From assembly GCA_947475415.1 (NCBI GenBank), contig CANJLH010000024.1, forward strand, positions 1-49,557: a stretch of 49,557 nt of DNA, in the 5' to 3' direction. Positions 26,064 through 35,300 of the stretch are shown here, piece after piece. Positions within the stretch are counted from its first letter, which is position 1; the number at the start of each line of letters is the position of its first letter. The notes under the pieces are model-generated. The model had not been told where the DNA came from. It saw nothing but the letters and a program-made list of their open reading frames with translations, and searched no databases. The DNA comes from Caulobacteraceae bacterium. Its GTDB lineage: Bacteria > Pseudomonadota > Alphaproteobacteria > Caulobacterales > Caulobacteraceae. A program made the position numbers and the translations under genes.

Positions 26064-27326
26064 CTATAGCCGGCGCGGAATCACCACCCGAAGCGTTTCG
26101 TAGCCCTTCACGAATGTCGAATAGGTGCGCTTAGGCTCTTCCACCACCTCGATCACCGGGAACCGCTTCAGGATCTCCTCCCAGACGATCTGCAACTGCA
26201 GTTCGGCCAGTCGGTTGCCCAGGCAGCGGTGGATGCCAAAGCCGAAGGAAAGGTGCTGGCGCGGTCGCTCCCGGTCGATCCGGTAGCGATCCGGTTCGTC
26301 GATCACCGTGTCATCGCGATTGCCCGAGACGTACCACATCACCACCTTGTCGCCGGCCTTGATCCGCTTGCCCTGGAACTCGATGTCGGCGACCGCGGTG
26401 CGGCGCATATGGGCAAGGGGGGTCTGCCAGCGGATGGTCTCGGAGACCATGCCGGGCAAGAGCCCGTGGTCGCCATCCAGCATCGCCCGCTGGTCGGGGT
26501 TCTGGTGCATCGCAAGCACGCTGCCGCTCAGGGTGTTGCGAGTGGTGTCGTTGCCGCCGACGATCAGCAGCATGACGTTGCCGTAGTACTCCTTGGGGTC
26601 GATGTTCCTTGTGGCCGGCGAATGAGCCAGCATGGAGATCAGGTCACCGGCCGGCGGTGCGTTGACCCGTTGATTCCACAGGTCAGCGAAGTAGGCGAAG
26701 CACTCGCGCATCTCCTGGGTTTTCTGCTCCAGGGTATCGACGATTCCGAATCCCGGAATGGCGGTGGTGATGTCCGACCAGCGGGTCAGTTTGCGGCGCT
26801 CCTCGAACGGGAAGTCGAACAGGGTGGCCAGCATCTGGGTGGTCAGTTCGATGGAAACCCTGTCCACCCAGTCGAATGTCTCTCCGATCGGCAGGTCGTC
26901 CAGACAGCGGGCCGCGCGTTCGCGGATGATCGGCGCCAGGCGCTCGAGGTTGGCCGGCGCCACCACCGGGGTCACCGCCTTGCGCTGAACGTCGTGCTTG
27001 GGCGGATCCATGGAGATGAACATCCGCAGCGGTTCCTCCAGGACGGCTGATCCGGCGATAGTGATGCCGCCGTAGCCTGAATCCGAGGAGAACACCTGGT
27101 GGTTGGTGTCCACCGCCATGATGTCGTTGTAGCGGGTGATCGACCAGTAGGGACCGTAGTCGTGCTCGGCGCAGTAATGGACCGGGTCATCCCGGCGCAG
27201 GCGCTCGAAATAGGGCCAATGGGCGTCGGCCTGGAACAGGGCCGGTTGGGCGACATTGACCTGTTCCAGCGGAAGGGCGAAGGCGTCGGCCCTGGCCGCC
27301 GCCAAAGTGCTGCTAGCTCCAGCCAT
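26064..27326 (-). CDS. Cytochrome P450, CYP153-like (first gene of a tandem pair)
   Basis: A 420-aa P450, highly similar in sequence to the gene downstream. GGNDTTRN, ETIRWQTPLAHMRRTA and FGFGIHRCLGNRLAE (ligand C368) are present. CYP153 membership is from remembered family motifs. ATG 27326 is chosen, with GGAGA upstream (GGAGACAGATC) and homology beginning there; a longer in-frame extension is not supported. The pair is transcribed divergently from the M13 peptidase with 164 bp between starts. Confidence 0.88.
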   Translation of the reverse strand: MAGASSTLAAARADAFALPLEQVNVAQPALFQADAHWPYFERLRRDDPVHYCAEHDYGPYWSITRYNDIMAVDTNHQVFSSDSGYGGITIAGSAVLEEPLRMFISMDPPKHDVQRKAVTPVVAPANLERLAPIIRERAARCLDDLPIGETFDWVDRVSIELTTQMLATLFDFPFEERRKLTRWSDITTAIPGFGIVDTLEQKTQEMRECFAYFADLWNQRVNAPPAGDLISMLAHSPATRNIDPKEYYGNVMLLIVGGNDTTRNTLSGSVLAMHQNPDQRAMLDGDHGLLPGMVSETIRWQTPLAHMRRTAVADIEFQGKRIKAGDKVVMWYVSGNRDDTVIDEPDRYRIDRERPRQHLSFGFGIHRCLGNRLAELQLQIVWEEILKRFPVIEVVEEPKRTYSTFVKGYETLRVVIPRRL

Positions 27327-27490
27327 GATCTGTCTCCAGCTACGATCCCGCACGTACAAAAACCTGACGCGTCCGTCAACTTTACGCAGTATCACGCTAT
27401 CGCCAAGTATGGCGCACTGGCTGCACCGGTGGCAGGTTTATCGTTCCCAAAGGCTGAACTCGGCGCTGAAACATACTCGGGAGAGTCGCG

Positions 27491-29596
27491 ATGATCCGGA
27501 AAGCCGGTCTGCTGGCGGTGTTGGCGCCTCTCTCGCTGATGGCCTGCGCCGCCGCCCAATCGTCACCGCCCGCCGCTGCGCCGCCTGTCGCCGCAGTCGC
27601 AACCAGTCCCCGACCGCAGTTCGGGACGTTCGGGTTCGACTCGGCCGGAATGGATCCGGCGGTAAGGCCGGGCGATGACTTCTATGCCCACGCCAACGGC
27701 GCCTGGTTGAAGGCGACGGAGATCCCCCCCGACCGGACCAGCCAGAACACCTTCAACCTGGTGCGCGAGACCGCCCAGGCCCGCACCCGAACCCTGATCG
27801 AGGATCTGGCGAATGCGCCGCCGTCGGACGCCGAGGCGCGCAAGATCGGCGACTACTACGCGGCCTTCATGGACGAGGCGGCGATCGAGGCGAGGGGCGC
27901 AGCGCCATTGAAGGCCGCGTTGGACCGCATCGCCGCCATCCACACGCGACGTGACCTCGCCCGGGAACTGGGGGCGACCCTGCGCGCAGATGTGGATGTC
28001 CTCAACGCCACCGACTTAGCGACTGAGCGACCGTTCGGCCTGTGGGTCGCCGAAGCCCTGAATGACACCAGCCGTTACCGGCCTTATCTGCTGCAAGGTG
28101 GGCTCTTCCTGCCGGACCGCGCGTACTATCTGTCCGATGCCGCGCGGTACGTGGCGCTTCGCGCGGACTACAGCGCCCATATGGCCCGCCTGTTCGCGCT
28201 TGCCGGCATGGCGGACGGGAAGGCCAGGGCCGATCGGGTCCTGGCTCTAGAGACGGCGATCGCACGCACCCACTGGACACCGGTCGAAACCACCGATGTG
28301 GAAAAGGCCAATGTGGTCTGGACGCGCGGCGAGTTCGCCACAAAGGCGCCTGGTCTCGACTGGCCGACGTTCCTGGACGCCGCCGGCCTCGCCGACGAGC
28401 CTGAGTTCGGCGCCTGGCAGGCGAGCGCGATTACGGGTTTCGCCAGGCTGGTGGAATCGCAACCGTTGGAGACATGGCGCGACTACCTAGCCTTCCACGC
28501 CATCGAACGCGCCGCGCCTCTATTATCCAGGGCCTTCGTTGACGAGAACTTCGCCTTCCACGGAAAGACCCTCGGCGGGACCCTGCAACTGACGGAGCGC
28601 TGGAAACGCGGTGTGGACCAGACCAGCGAGGCGCTGGGTGAGGCGGTGGGCAAACTCTATGTCCAGCGCCACTTCACGCCGCAAGCCAAGGCCCAGGTCG
28701 AAACCATGGTGAAGAACATCCTCGCCGCCTTCGATCAGCGGATCGACCGCATTGCGTGGATGAGTCCCGCAACCAGGGCCAGGGCGCATGAGAAGCTCGC
28801 CAACTTCCAGGTGGGCGTTGGTTACCCAGGCGCTTGGCGCGACTACAGCGATCTGCTGATCGCCCGCGATGACGCCTACGGCAACTGGGAACGGGCGTCC
28901 TTGTTCGAGTACCGCCGCAACTTGGCCAAGCTGCGGCGGCCAGTGGATCGCGGCGAGTGGTTCATGACCCCGCAGACGGTGAACGCCCTCTATGCGCCTT
29001 CCCAGAACAGCATCATCTTCCCCGCCGCCATCCTGGCCCCGCCGTTCTTTGATCCGGCGGCGGATCCGGCGGTGAACTACGGCGCCATCGGCGGCATCAT
29101 CGGCCACGAGATCAGTCACGGCTTTGACAACACCGGCGCTCTGTTCGATGCCAAGGGAAATGTTCGCAATTGGTGGACGCCTGAGGACTTCGCGCATTTC
29201 ACGGCCTCCGCCAAGGCGCTCGCGGCCCAGTACTCGGCCTATCAGGCGTTACCCGACCTCGCCGTGAACGGCGACCTGACGCTGGGCGAAAACATCGCCG
29301 ATCTGGCGGGCCTGGCGGTCGCCTATGACGCCTACCGGATCTCGCTCGGCGGAACGGCGGCCTCTGTCCTGGACGGCCTGACCGGCGATCAGCGGCTGTT
29401 TCTGGGTTGGGCGCAGAACTACCGGTCCAAATACCGGGACGATACCCTGCGCAGGGTGATCATGACGGATGTCCATTCTCCGGGGCCTTATCGCGCCGCG
29501 ACCGTACGAAACCTGGATGCCTGGTACGATGCATTCGGCGTCAAGCCCCAGGACAAGCTCTATCTGGCGCCATCTGAACGGGTGCGGGTCTGGTGA
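27491..29596 (+). CDS. M13 family metallopeptidase (neprilysin-like), lipoprotein
   Basis: A 701-aa zinc endopeptidase. HEISH with ligands H539 and H543 and catalytic E540, plus the second zinc motif ENIADLAG, and the substrate-binding NALYAPSQN, are all present. The family ending ([12 protein letters not shown]) is complete. A signal peptide ending LSLMAC at the N-terminus marks it as a lipoprotein, so the enzyme is probably anchored to a membrane on the periplasmic face. Its stop overlaps the start of the next gene (GTGA), an odd coupling with an RNA methyltransferase. Confidence 0.94.
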   Translation: MIRKAGLLAVLAPLSLMACAAAQSSPPAAAPPVAAVATSPRPQFGTFGFDSAGMDPAVRPGDDFYAHANGAWLKATEIPPDRTSQNTFNLVRETAQARTRTLIEDLANAPPSDAEARKIGDYYAAFMDEAAIEARGAAPLKAALDRIAAIHTRRDLARELGATLRADVDVLNATDLATERPFGLWVAEALNDTSRYRPYLLQGGLFLPDRAYYLSDAARYVALRADYSAHMARLFALAGMADGKARADRVLALETAIARTHWTPVETTDVEKANVVWTRGEFATKAPGLDWPTFLDAAGLADEPEFGAWQASAITGFARLVESQPLETWRDYLAFHAIERAAPLLSRAFVDENFAFHGKTLGGTLQLTERWKRGVDQTSEALGEAVGKLYVQRHFTPQAKAQVETMVKNILAAFDQRIDRIAWMSPATRARAHEKLANFQVGVGYPGAWRDYSDLLIARDDAYGNWERASLFEYRRNLAKLRRPVDRGEWFMTPQTVNALYAPSQNSIIFPAAILAPPFFDPAADPAVNYGAIGGIIGHEISHGFDNTGALFDAKGNVRNWWTPEDFAHFTASAKALAAQYSAYQALPDLAVNGDLTLGENIADLAGLAVAYDAYRISLGGTAASVLDGLTGDQRLFLGWAQNYRSKYRDDTLRRVIMTDVHSPGPYRAATVRNLDAWYDAFGVKPQDKLYLAPSERVRVW

Positions 29597-30417
29597 CGAC
29601 GCCCGAACGGATCGTCCGCATCGAGAACCCGGACGACCCACGCATCGCCCTCTATCGCGATGTGCGCGAGCGCGACCTGGTCGGGCGTCAGGGCCTGTTC
29701 GTGGCCGAGGGGGTGGTGGTGCTGGAAAAGCTGCTGCGCTCAGACCGGCACCGGCCGGAGTCCGTGCTGGTGGCCGCGAAACGCACCACCGCCTTGTCGT
29801 CCCTGCTCGCCCAGGTTCCAGCTGACACCCCGATCTATGCGGCCGAGCAGGCGGTGATGGATGCGTTGGTTGGATTTCACATCCACCGCGGAGTGCTGGC
29901 GATCGGTCGCCGCGCGCCGGATGCCGATCCTGCAAGCCTGCTCGCCAGCCTGGCGGGCCACGCGACAGTGGTGGTGCTGGTCGGTTTGGCCAACCACGAC
30001 AATGTGGGCGCCGTTTTCCGCAATGCCGCAGCCTTTGGCGCCGCCGCTGTGCTGCTGGACGCCGACTGCTGTGATCCCCTCTACCGCAAGGCTATCCGCG
30101 TATCAGTGGGCGCGGCGCTGGATATTCCATTCGCGCGGCTGGCCCCGGGAAGCGACTTCCTCCAACTGCTGACGCATTGCGATTTTGAACCGGTCGCCCT
30201 CTCGACGTCGGGCGCCGAGGTCCTCGCCGACTGGCGGCCGGCGCCGCGCACCGCGCTGTTCCTGGGTGCGGAGGGGCCGGGTCTGCCGCCAGCGCTTCTG
30301 GCCCGCGTGCGCGCCGTGCGCATCCCCATGGCGGCGGGCTTCGATTCCCTCAACGTCGCTACGGCCAGCGGGCTGGCGCTACACCACGTGTTTGCGGCGC
30401 GGATCAGCCGAGGCTGA
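29593..30417 (+). CDS. TrmH/SpoU-family RNA 2'-O-methyltransferase
   Basis: A 274-aa RNA methyltransferase with the SPOUT trefoil-knot fold. The three SpoU motifs are present: [29 protein letters not shown] and [17 protein letters not shown] substrate-binding L30e-like N-terminal part precedes. Target RNA (tRNA or rRNA) cannot be told. It begins at a GTG overlapping the M13 stop by 4 bases and its end overlaps the tonB 3' end by 14 bp on the opposite strand. Confidence 0.9.
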   Translation: MTTPERIVRIENPDDPRIALYRDVRERDLVGRQGLFVAEGVVVLEKLLRSDRHRPESVLVAAKRTTALSSLLAQVPADTPIYAAEQAVMDALVGFHIHRGVLAIGRRAPDADPASLLASLAGHATVVVLVGLANHDNVGAVFRNAAAFGAAAVLLDADCCDPLYRKAIRVSVGAALDIPFARLAPGSDFLQLLTHCDFEPVALSTSGAEVLADWRPAPRTALFLGAEGPGLPPALLARVRAVRIPMAAGFDSLNVATASGLALHHVFAARISRG

Positions 30418-31081
30418 AACGGATTGGAATGCGTACTTCGGCGCCGTCCACTGGTCGGCCGTCCTCGGTCTGAGGTTTCATGCGGAAATATTTCGCCAGC
30501 TTCAGGGCCGCCTCACCGAAGCCGGCGTTGGCGGGAGATTCATCAACCACCGCACAGTCGGCCACATCGCCGCGAGCGGTGACCTGGCACTTCAGGGTGG
30601 CGGCGCCCTGCAGGCCGCGCCGGATCGCAGACTCCGGATAGAAGCGCTCGAACTCCGCCGCGCCCGGCCGCTTCATCCAGTTGGGCCGGACCACATGCGG
30701 CGCAGGCAGAGCCGGCGGCTGCGGTGTCGGCTGAACTTCCGGAATTGTCGGTGTAATCGGGGTCGGCGGCAGGGGAAGGGGCGTGACGTCTGTCACCGGA
30801 CCGATGGGTGGGTGTAGCGGGGGCGTGGTCGGCGGAGTTTGCATCGTCGGCCGCTGGGGCGGCGGCGGTGGCGGTTTCGGCAACCGCTCGGTCGTCACGA
30901 CGGTGATCGGGTCCTCCACCTGTACGGGCGAAGCGATCACAAACCTCTGCAGGGCCACATAGGCGCCAACAGCGGCGTGCACCGCCAGCGAGGCGCCGAT
31001 CGCCACGCCCACGCCGCGGGGCAGGCGGTGCGATCGCGGCGTGGCGAAGGGTGAAAGTGGCAGGGACTGGCGGATAATCAT
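30404..31081 (-). CDS. TonB-family energy transducer
   Basis: A 225-aa protein with a single N-terminal membrane anchor (about 24-46), a proline-rich spacer (about 68-130, with [12 protein letters not shown]) and a C-terminal TonB domain ([30 protein letters not shown]). It couples the proton motive force of the inner membrane to TonB-dependent outer-membrane receptors, usually for iron or vitamin uptake. No exbB/exbD or receptor is adjacent. The gene converges on the RNA methyltransferase with a 14-bp overlap. Confidence 0.92.
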   Translation of the reverse strand: MIIRQSLPLSPFATPRSHRLPRGVGVAIGASLAVHAAVGAYVALQRFVIASPVQVEDPITVVTTERLPKPPPPPPQRPTMQTPPTTPPLHPPIGPVTDVTPLPLPPTPITPTIPEVQPTPQPPALPAPHVVRPNWMKRPGAAEFERFYPESAIRRGLQGAATLKCQVTARGDVADCAVVDESPANAGFGEAALKLAKYFRMKPQTEDGRPVDGAEVRIPIRFSLG

Positions 31082-31098
31082 CGCGAACCTCCCGATTA

Positions 31099-31115
31099 GA
31101 CATTGCTATAATGTC
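31099..31115. promoter_or_regulatory. Palindrome in the tonB promoter region
   Basis: GACATTGCTATAATGTC: perfect 6-base arms around a 5-base spacer, about 18 bases before the tonB start, in an AT-rich stretch that can hold -10 boxes for both tonB and the divergent transglycosylase gene. It may be an operator; it does not match a Fur, Irr or RirA consensus I can state with confidence. Confidence 0.35.
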
Positions 31116-31226
31116 GTAATGTTGCAGAACAGTAATAATATTAGTTTGACCCTGCGTCAACAGCTTTCCCTGCGGGGCTGTAAACATGGTTAGCGAGGCG
31201 TTAACCCTCAGGCGTCAGGACAGGGC

Positions 31227-32051
31227 ATGGCTGTCCAGGGAATCAGGGGGGTCGTCGAAGCCGCCATTCAGCGGGCGTCCAATGCGACGGGCGTGGATTT
31301 CGGCTTCCTGCTCAAAACTGCGAACCGCGAAAGCGGGATGAATCCGCGCGCCAAGGCGCCGAGCTCCTCCGCAGCCGGCCTGTTCCAATTCGTAGAGCAG
31401 ACCTGGCTGTCGACCCTCAAGCAACACGGATCCAAGTATGGCTATGGCCGTTACGCCGAACTGATCAGCCGCGGGGCCGATGGCCGCTACCACGTGGGCG
31501 GCGGGGAGGCGCGTAAGGCGGTAATGGAACTGCGCCTCGACCCGCACGCCTCGTCGCTGATGGCGGGCGAGCTGGCTTCAGACCATGCCGCCTATCTGAA
31601 GGGGCGGGTCGGGCGCGCGCCCTCGGCCGGCGAGCTCTATGCGGCGCACTTCCTGGGTCCCCAGGGTTCAGCGCGCCTGATCGAAGCGATGCAGGCTTCT
31701 CCGGGCGCAGCCGCGGCGAACTTGTTTCCCGCCGCCGCCCAGTCGAATCCGTCGATCTTCTACCGCGGCGGACGAGCCGCGACCGTGGCCGAACTCTATG
31801 CCAACCTCACGCGGGCCGGCGGAAGCCCCGCAACCAGCGAGCGCGCCGAACCCGTGGACAACGGCTTCATCCAGTATGCGTCGGCGCGGGGCCGCGACCG
31901 TCAGCGAGACGAGGCGGCGCTGGTGGAAATGATCCTGCGCGGCCCCCAGACCCCGGATCGGGCTGGGGAGAGCCAGACCACCGGCGTGGCGAGATCGCTG
32001 CTGGATAGCGAGATGCTGCGGATGCTTTCCGAGGCGCGGGACAAGAGTTGA
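31227..32051 (+). CDS. Lytic transglycosylase-like (SLT-fold) protein
   Basis: A 274-aa protein whose first half resembles lysozyme-like lytic transglycosylases. The active-site glutamate E35 is in NRESGMNP; SSSAAGLFQFVEQTW and YAAHFLGPQG follow as in family 1 enzymes that cleave peptidoglycan. It has no signal peptide, so it may be exported by a specialised system or act after lysis; flagellar assembly enzymes of this kind are known. The second half is unlike any domain I know. It converges on the histidine kinase with 38 bp between stops. Confidence 0.8.
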   Translation: MAVQGIRGVVEAAIQRASNATGVDFGFLLKTANRESGMNPRAKAPSSSAAGLFQFVEQTWLSTLKQHGSKYGYGRYAELISRGADGRYHVGGGEARKAVMELRLDPHASSLMAGELASDHAAYLKGRVGRAPSAGELYAAHFLGPQGSARLIEAMQASPGAAAANLFPAAAQSNPSIFYRGGRAATVAELYANLTRAGGSPATSERAEPVDNGFIQYASARGRDRQRDEAALVEMILRGPQTPDRAGESQTTGVARSLLDSEMLRMLSEARDKS

Positions 32052-32089
32052 CCGGCCCCCGCGCGCGGCGGGCTAAATCGGCCACCGGT

Positions 32090-33883
32090 CTAGGCGACCT
32101 GCCGGGCATGCTCCTTCGCCCCGGCGCCGATGGCATCCGTCACCGCCCGCACGACCGTCGCGACGTTGACCGGTTTGCGAAGAACCGCGCCTGCGCCCGC
32201 TTCAAGACATTCGTGGGCCTCGTCCGCATCGCCGCCAATCACGGCGATGATCGGCGTCCTCAGTGCGCCGGGCTGGGCCAGGATCTCGCTGATCGCCTGG
32301 GGTCCGTCCAGGACCGGCATGCGCCCGTCGATCATAACCACATCGAACTCGCAGATCCGCGCGAGGTCGACGGCGCGGCGGCCGTCCTGCGCGTGGACCA
32401 CCTGGTGGCCAAGCTGCTCAAGGATCGCGCGCAACATGGCAGCGTTGAGGGCGTCATCTTCGGCGATGAGGATCTTCAGCGCCCGTGGGTCGGCCCCTCC
32501 CGCAACAGGCGCGTCCGCCAAGGCTCCTGGCGTCTCGGCGGCGGGATCGTAAGGCAACTCCAGCCGGAAGCAGCTTCCGACTCCGAGCGCGCTATGGGCG
32601 GAAAGCTCCCCGCCCATGAGCCGCGCCAGCCGTCGTGACAGCGACAGGCCAAGGCCGGCGCCGGAGGTGCCCAGGCTGGTCCGTTCAATCCTGTGGAATG
32701 GCTCGAACGCCTTCTCAAGCTCTTCGGGGGTGAGGCCCGGCCCCGTGTCGGCGATCTCGATGCAGATGCGGGTTTCCCCCGCGCGCTCCACCCGCGCCTC
32801 GATGCGGCCTCTCACGGTGAACTTCAACGCATTACCGACCAGGTTGGACAGGATCTGCCGCACGCGCGTTGGATCGGCGATCATCGCGCCGGACAATGCC
32901 GACGCCAGGTCCGGTTCCACATGCAGGCCGAACTCCAGCCCCTTGGCCGCGGCGTTTGGCCGATTGAGCAGCACCAGATCGCGGATCATCGCCACCGGCT
33001 CCAGGGCCGACGCCTCGATCGACAGGCGGCCGGCGTCGGCGGTTTCGGAATCCAGGGTCGTGTCCAGCACCGCGATCAGATCGTTGGCGGCGTCCAGGGC
33101 TGCGATCATCTGTTCGCGCGTGGCGAAGCGGCCGCTGCGCCCGGTCGCAGCGGCGAGCACGTGGGCGACGCCGGTCAGGCCATTACGGATCTCATGGGAG
33201 AGCGTCGCCACCAGATCGGACTTGGACTGGGCCAGGCGGCTCGCGGCCTCCACGCTGCCGGCGCGTTCGGCGATGAGTTGCTCTCGTTCGGCGGCCATGG
33301 CGAACTGGCGCCTGAGGATGCGGTTGAGGATCAGCGACAGCGCCATCGCCAGCGCGATCGCGCCCCAGCCCTGGACAGCCAGGTACTGGGTGTCGGCCCT
33401 CGCATAGAGCACCACCAGAGGACCAACGGCGACGGCCGGTCCGATCACCAGCAGGCTGGGTAGCCACGGCGCGGTGAAGAAGATGCAGATGACCGCGGCG
33501 GCCAGGGAAATCAGCAACATGGGCTCGCGGGCCGGCCCGGCGACATCCGCGAACAGCGCGATCTGAGCTGTCGCCACCGCCCAGCACAGGCCGCCCAGGA
33601 TGTGGACCCGGCCTCTGAGCTCCAGTGATTGCGCCGCAGGAGATTTCAGCCAGTTCACCACGCCGTAGAACACCGCCCAGGCGCAGGCGAAGGTGATGAA
33701 CGAGCCGCTCATCGCAAACGCGTCCGGCGCGTGGGAGCCGACCCAGAGGTAGATCGGCAAGCTGACGACGAAGGTCGCCAGCGCATAGGGCAATAGCGCC
33801 GCTTGCGCCTCAAGCGCCTGCTGCAGAATTGACGAACCGCCAGCGGTGGCTTCAGGCTTGGCGATGTCGGATCTGGGCGTCAC
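32090..33883 (-). CDS. Hybrid sensor histidine kinase with receiver domain
   Basis: A 597-aa membrane signalling protein. About six hydrophobic segments (residues 33-190) form an unrecognised sensor. Next come HisKA with phospho-acceptor H230 (SHEIRNG, where most kinases have HEIRT/P), HATPase with N351 (NALKF), DTGPGLT and GAGLGLS, and a receiver domain (471-590) with E475/D476/D477, phospho-acceptor D519 and K570. The usual switch threonine of the receiver is isoleucine (I549). GTG 33883 is preceded by GAGGG 7 bases upstream. A free Hpt gene 2.6 kb away could complete a phosphorelay. Confidence 0.9.
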   Translation of the reverse strand: MTPRSDIAKPEATAGGSSILQQALEAQAALLPYALATFVVSLPIYLWVGSHAPDAFAMSGSFITFACAWAVFYGVVNWLKSPAAQSLELRGRVHILGGLCWAVATAQIALFADVAGPAREPMLLISLAAAVICIFFTAPWLPSLLVIGPAVAVGPLVVLYARADTQYLAVQGWGAIALAMALSLILNRILRRQFAMAAEREQLIAERAGSVEAASRLAQSKSDLVATLSHEIRNGLTGVAHVLAAATGRSGRFATREQMIAALDAANDLIAVLDTTLDSETADAGRLSIEASALEPVAMIRDLVLLNRPNAAAKGLEFGLHVEPDLASALSGAMIADPTRVRQILSNLVGNALKFTVRGRIEARVERAGETRICIEIADTGPGLTPEELEKAFEPFHRIERTSLGTSGAGLGLSLSRRLARLMGGELSAHSALGVGSCFRLELPYDPAAETPGALADAPVAGGADPRALKILIAEDDALNAAMLRAILEQLGHQVVHAQDGRRAVDLARICEFDVVMIDGRMPVLDGPQAISEILAQPGALRTPIIAVIGGDADEAHECLEAGAGAVLRKPVNVATVVRAVTDAIGAGAKEHARQVA

Positions 33884-34065
33884 GGCGGACCCTCGGCGGA
33901 ACACACGCGAAGGTTACACGCTTCGGATTTGCAGGCCGTTAGCGAAGAGACTTAACTCTTGCTTGCCGGAAGCCGATAAGTCCGCGCCCGGGGGCGGGCG
34001 GCTAACTGATCGTTAAGCCTAATCAAACATTATCAACTGAACGCCAAGGGGCGAGCGAGGGGAGC

Positions 34066-35214
34066 ATGTCGATCACCCGTGCGGCGCTGACGGACGAGGA
34101 TATCCGGACTCTGGTGAAGGGGGCGACCGCCGATGAGCGGGCGGTCGCCGCGCACAAACTTTGCCGCACCATCGAGCGGGCGGAACTCACCGACGAGGAG
34201 CGCGAGCGGGCTCACGACATCCTGCGGGTGATGTGCCACGACGCCGCGGAACTGGTTCGCCGCGCCGTCTCCGTGACCCTGAAGACATCTACAATCGTGC
34301 CTCGCGATGTCGCGCTGAAACTGGCGCAGGACATCGAAAGCGTCTCACTGCCGATCCTGTCGTTCTCACCGGCTTTCACCGATGACGATCTGGCCGAAAT
34401 CGTGCGCCTGGGCGGCCCTGTGCGGCAGGTCGCCATCGCCAAACGGCCGGAGCTGTCCACCAAGGTCACCGACGTCATCGCCGAGGTGGGCGTTGAGCGG
34501 GCGGTCGAGGCCGCCTGCGCCAATGACAATGCCCATTTTGCGGACAAGGCGCTCGACACGGTGATCGGTCGGTTCGAGCAGTCCGAACGGGTGCTCGCCG
34601 CCGTCGCCTATCGCAGTGTCCTGCCGCCCGCCGTGACGGAGAAGCTGATCAACCTTGTCAGCGATCAGGTCCTCGACCATCTGGTCAGCGCCCACGCCCT
34701 GTCGCCGGACACGGCGCTGCAGATCGCCATGGGCGCACGGGAACGCGCGACCATCGACCTGGTCGATCAGGCCGGACGGACCCCGGACGCCAAGGCGTTT
34801 GTCGCCCATCTCAATAAAAACCAGCGACTTACGGCGTCGCTGCTGCTGCGCGCGCTCGCGCATGGGCATATGACCTTCTTCGAATGGGGGATCGCCGAAC
34901 TGTCCGGCGTGCCGCATCACCGGACCTGGCTGATGATCCACGACGCCGGGCCGCTGGGGCTGCGGGCGATCTATGAACGGGCCGGTCTGCCGGCGCGTCT
35001 GCTGCCAGCGTTTCGGGCGGCGGTCGACACCTTCCATTCCATGGAGTTCGACGGCGGCGCCCGCGATCGCGAGCGCTTCCAGGAGCGGATGCTGCAGCGG
35101 TTCCTCACCCAGGCTCAGACGGCGAGCCGCGAGGACGTCGAATACCTGCTCGACAAGATCGACCGCCTTGCCGACGAAGCGCGCAAACCCAAGCCGATCG
35201 CCCAGACGGCATAG
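34066..35214 (+). CDS. DUF2336 protein (first copy)
   Basis: A 382-aa protein of the DUF2336 family, an all-helical, repeat-like fold of unknown function found mainly in alphaproteobacteria. Typical features are DAAELVRRAVSVTLKTS, IESVSLPILSFSPAFTDDDLAEIVRLG and VRQVAIAKRPELS. The C-terminus is charged with coiled-coil character. It lies divergent from the hybrid kinase with about 180 bp between starts. A second, more distant copy is at 37850-38911. Confidence 0.85.
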   Translation: MSITRAALTDEDIRTLVKGATADERAVAAHKLCRTIERAELTDEERERAHDILRVMCHDAAELVRRAVSVTLKTSTIVPRDVALKLAQDIESVSLPILSFSPAFTDDDLAEIVRLGGPVRQVAIAKRPELSTKVTDVIAEVGVERAVEAACANDNAHFADKALDTVIGRFEQSERVLAAVAYRSVLPPAVTEKLINLVSDQVLDHLVSAHALSPDTALQIAMGARERATIDLVDQAGRTPDAKAFVAHLNKNQRLTASLLLRALAHGHMTFFEWGIAELSGVPHHRTWLMIHDAGPLGLRAIYERAGLPARLLPAFRAAVDTFHSMEFDGGARDRERFQERMLQRFLTQAQTASREDVEYLLDKIDRLADEARKPKPIAQTA

Positions 35215-35300
35215 CCGGACGCACAAATAGAACCTGACAATTGAGTGGGCAGGGAATGGGCGCTCAGAGCCCCGATCGATCTCGGCATGAAGCCATGCGA

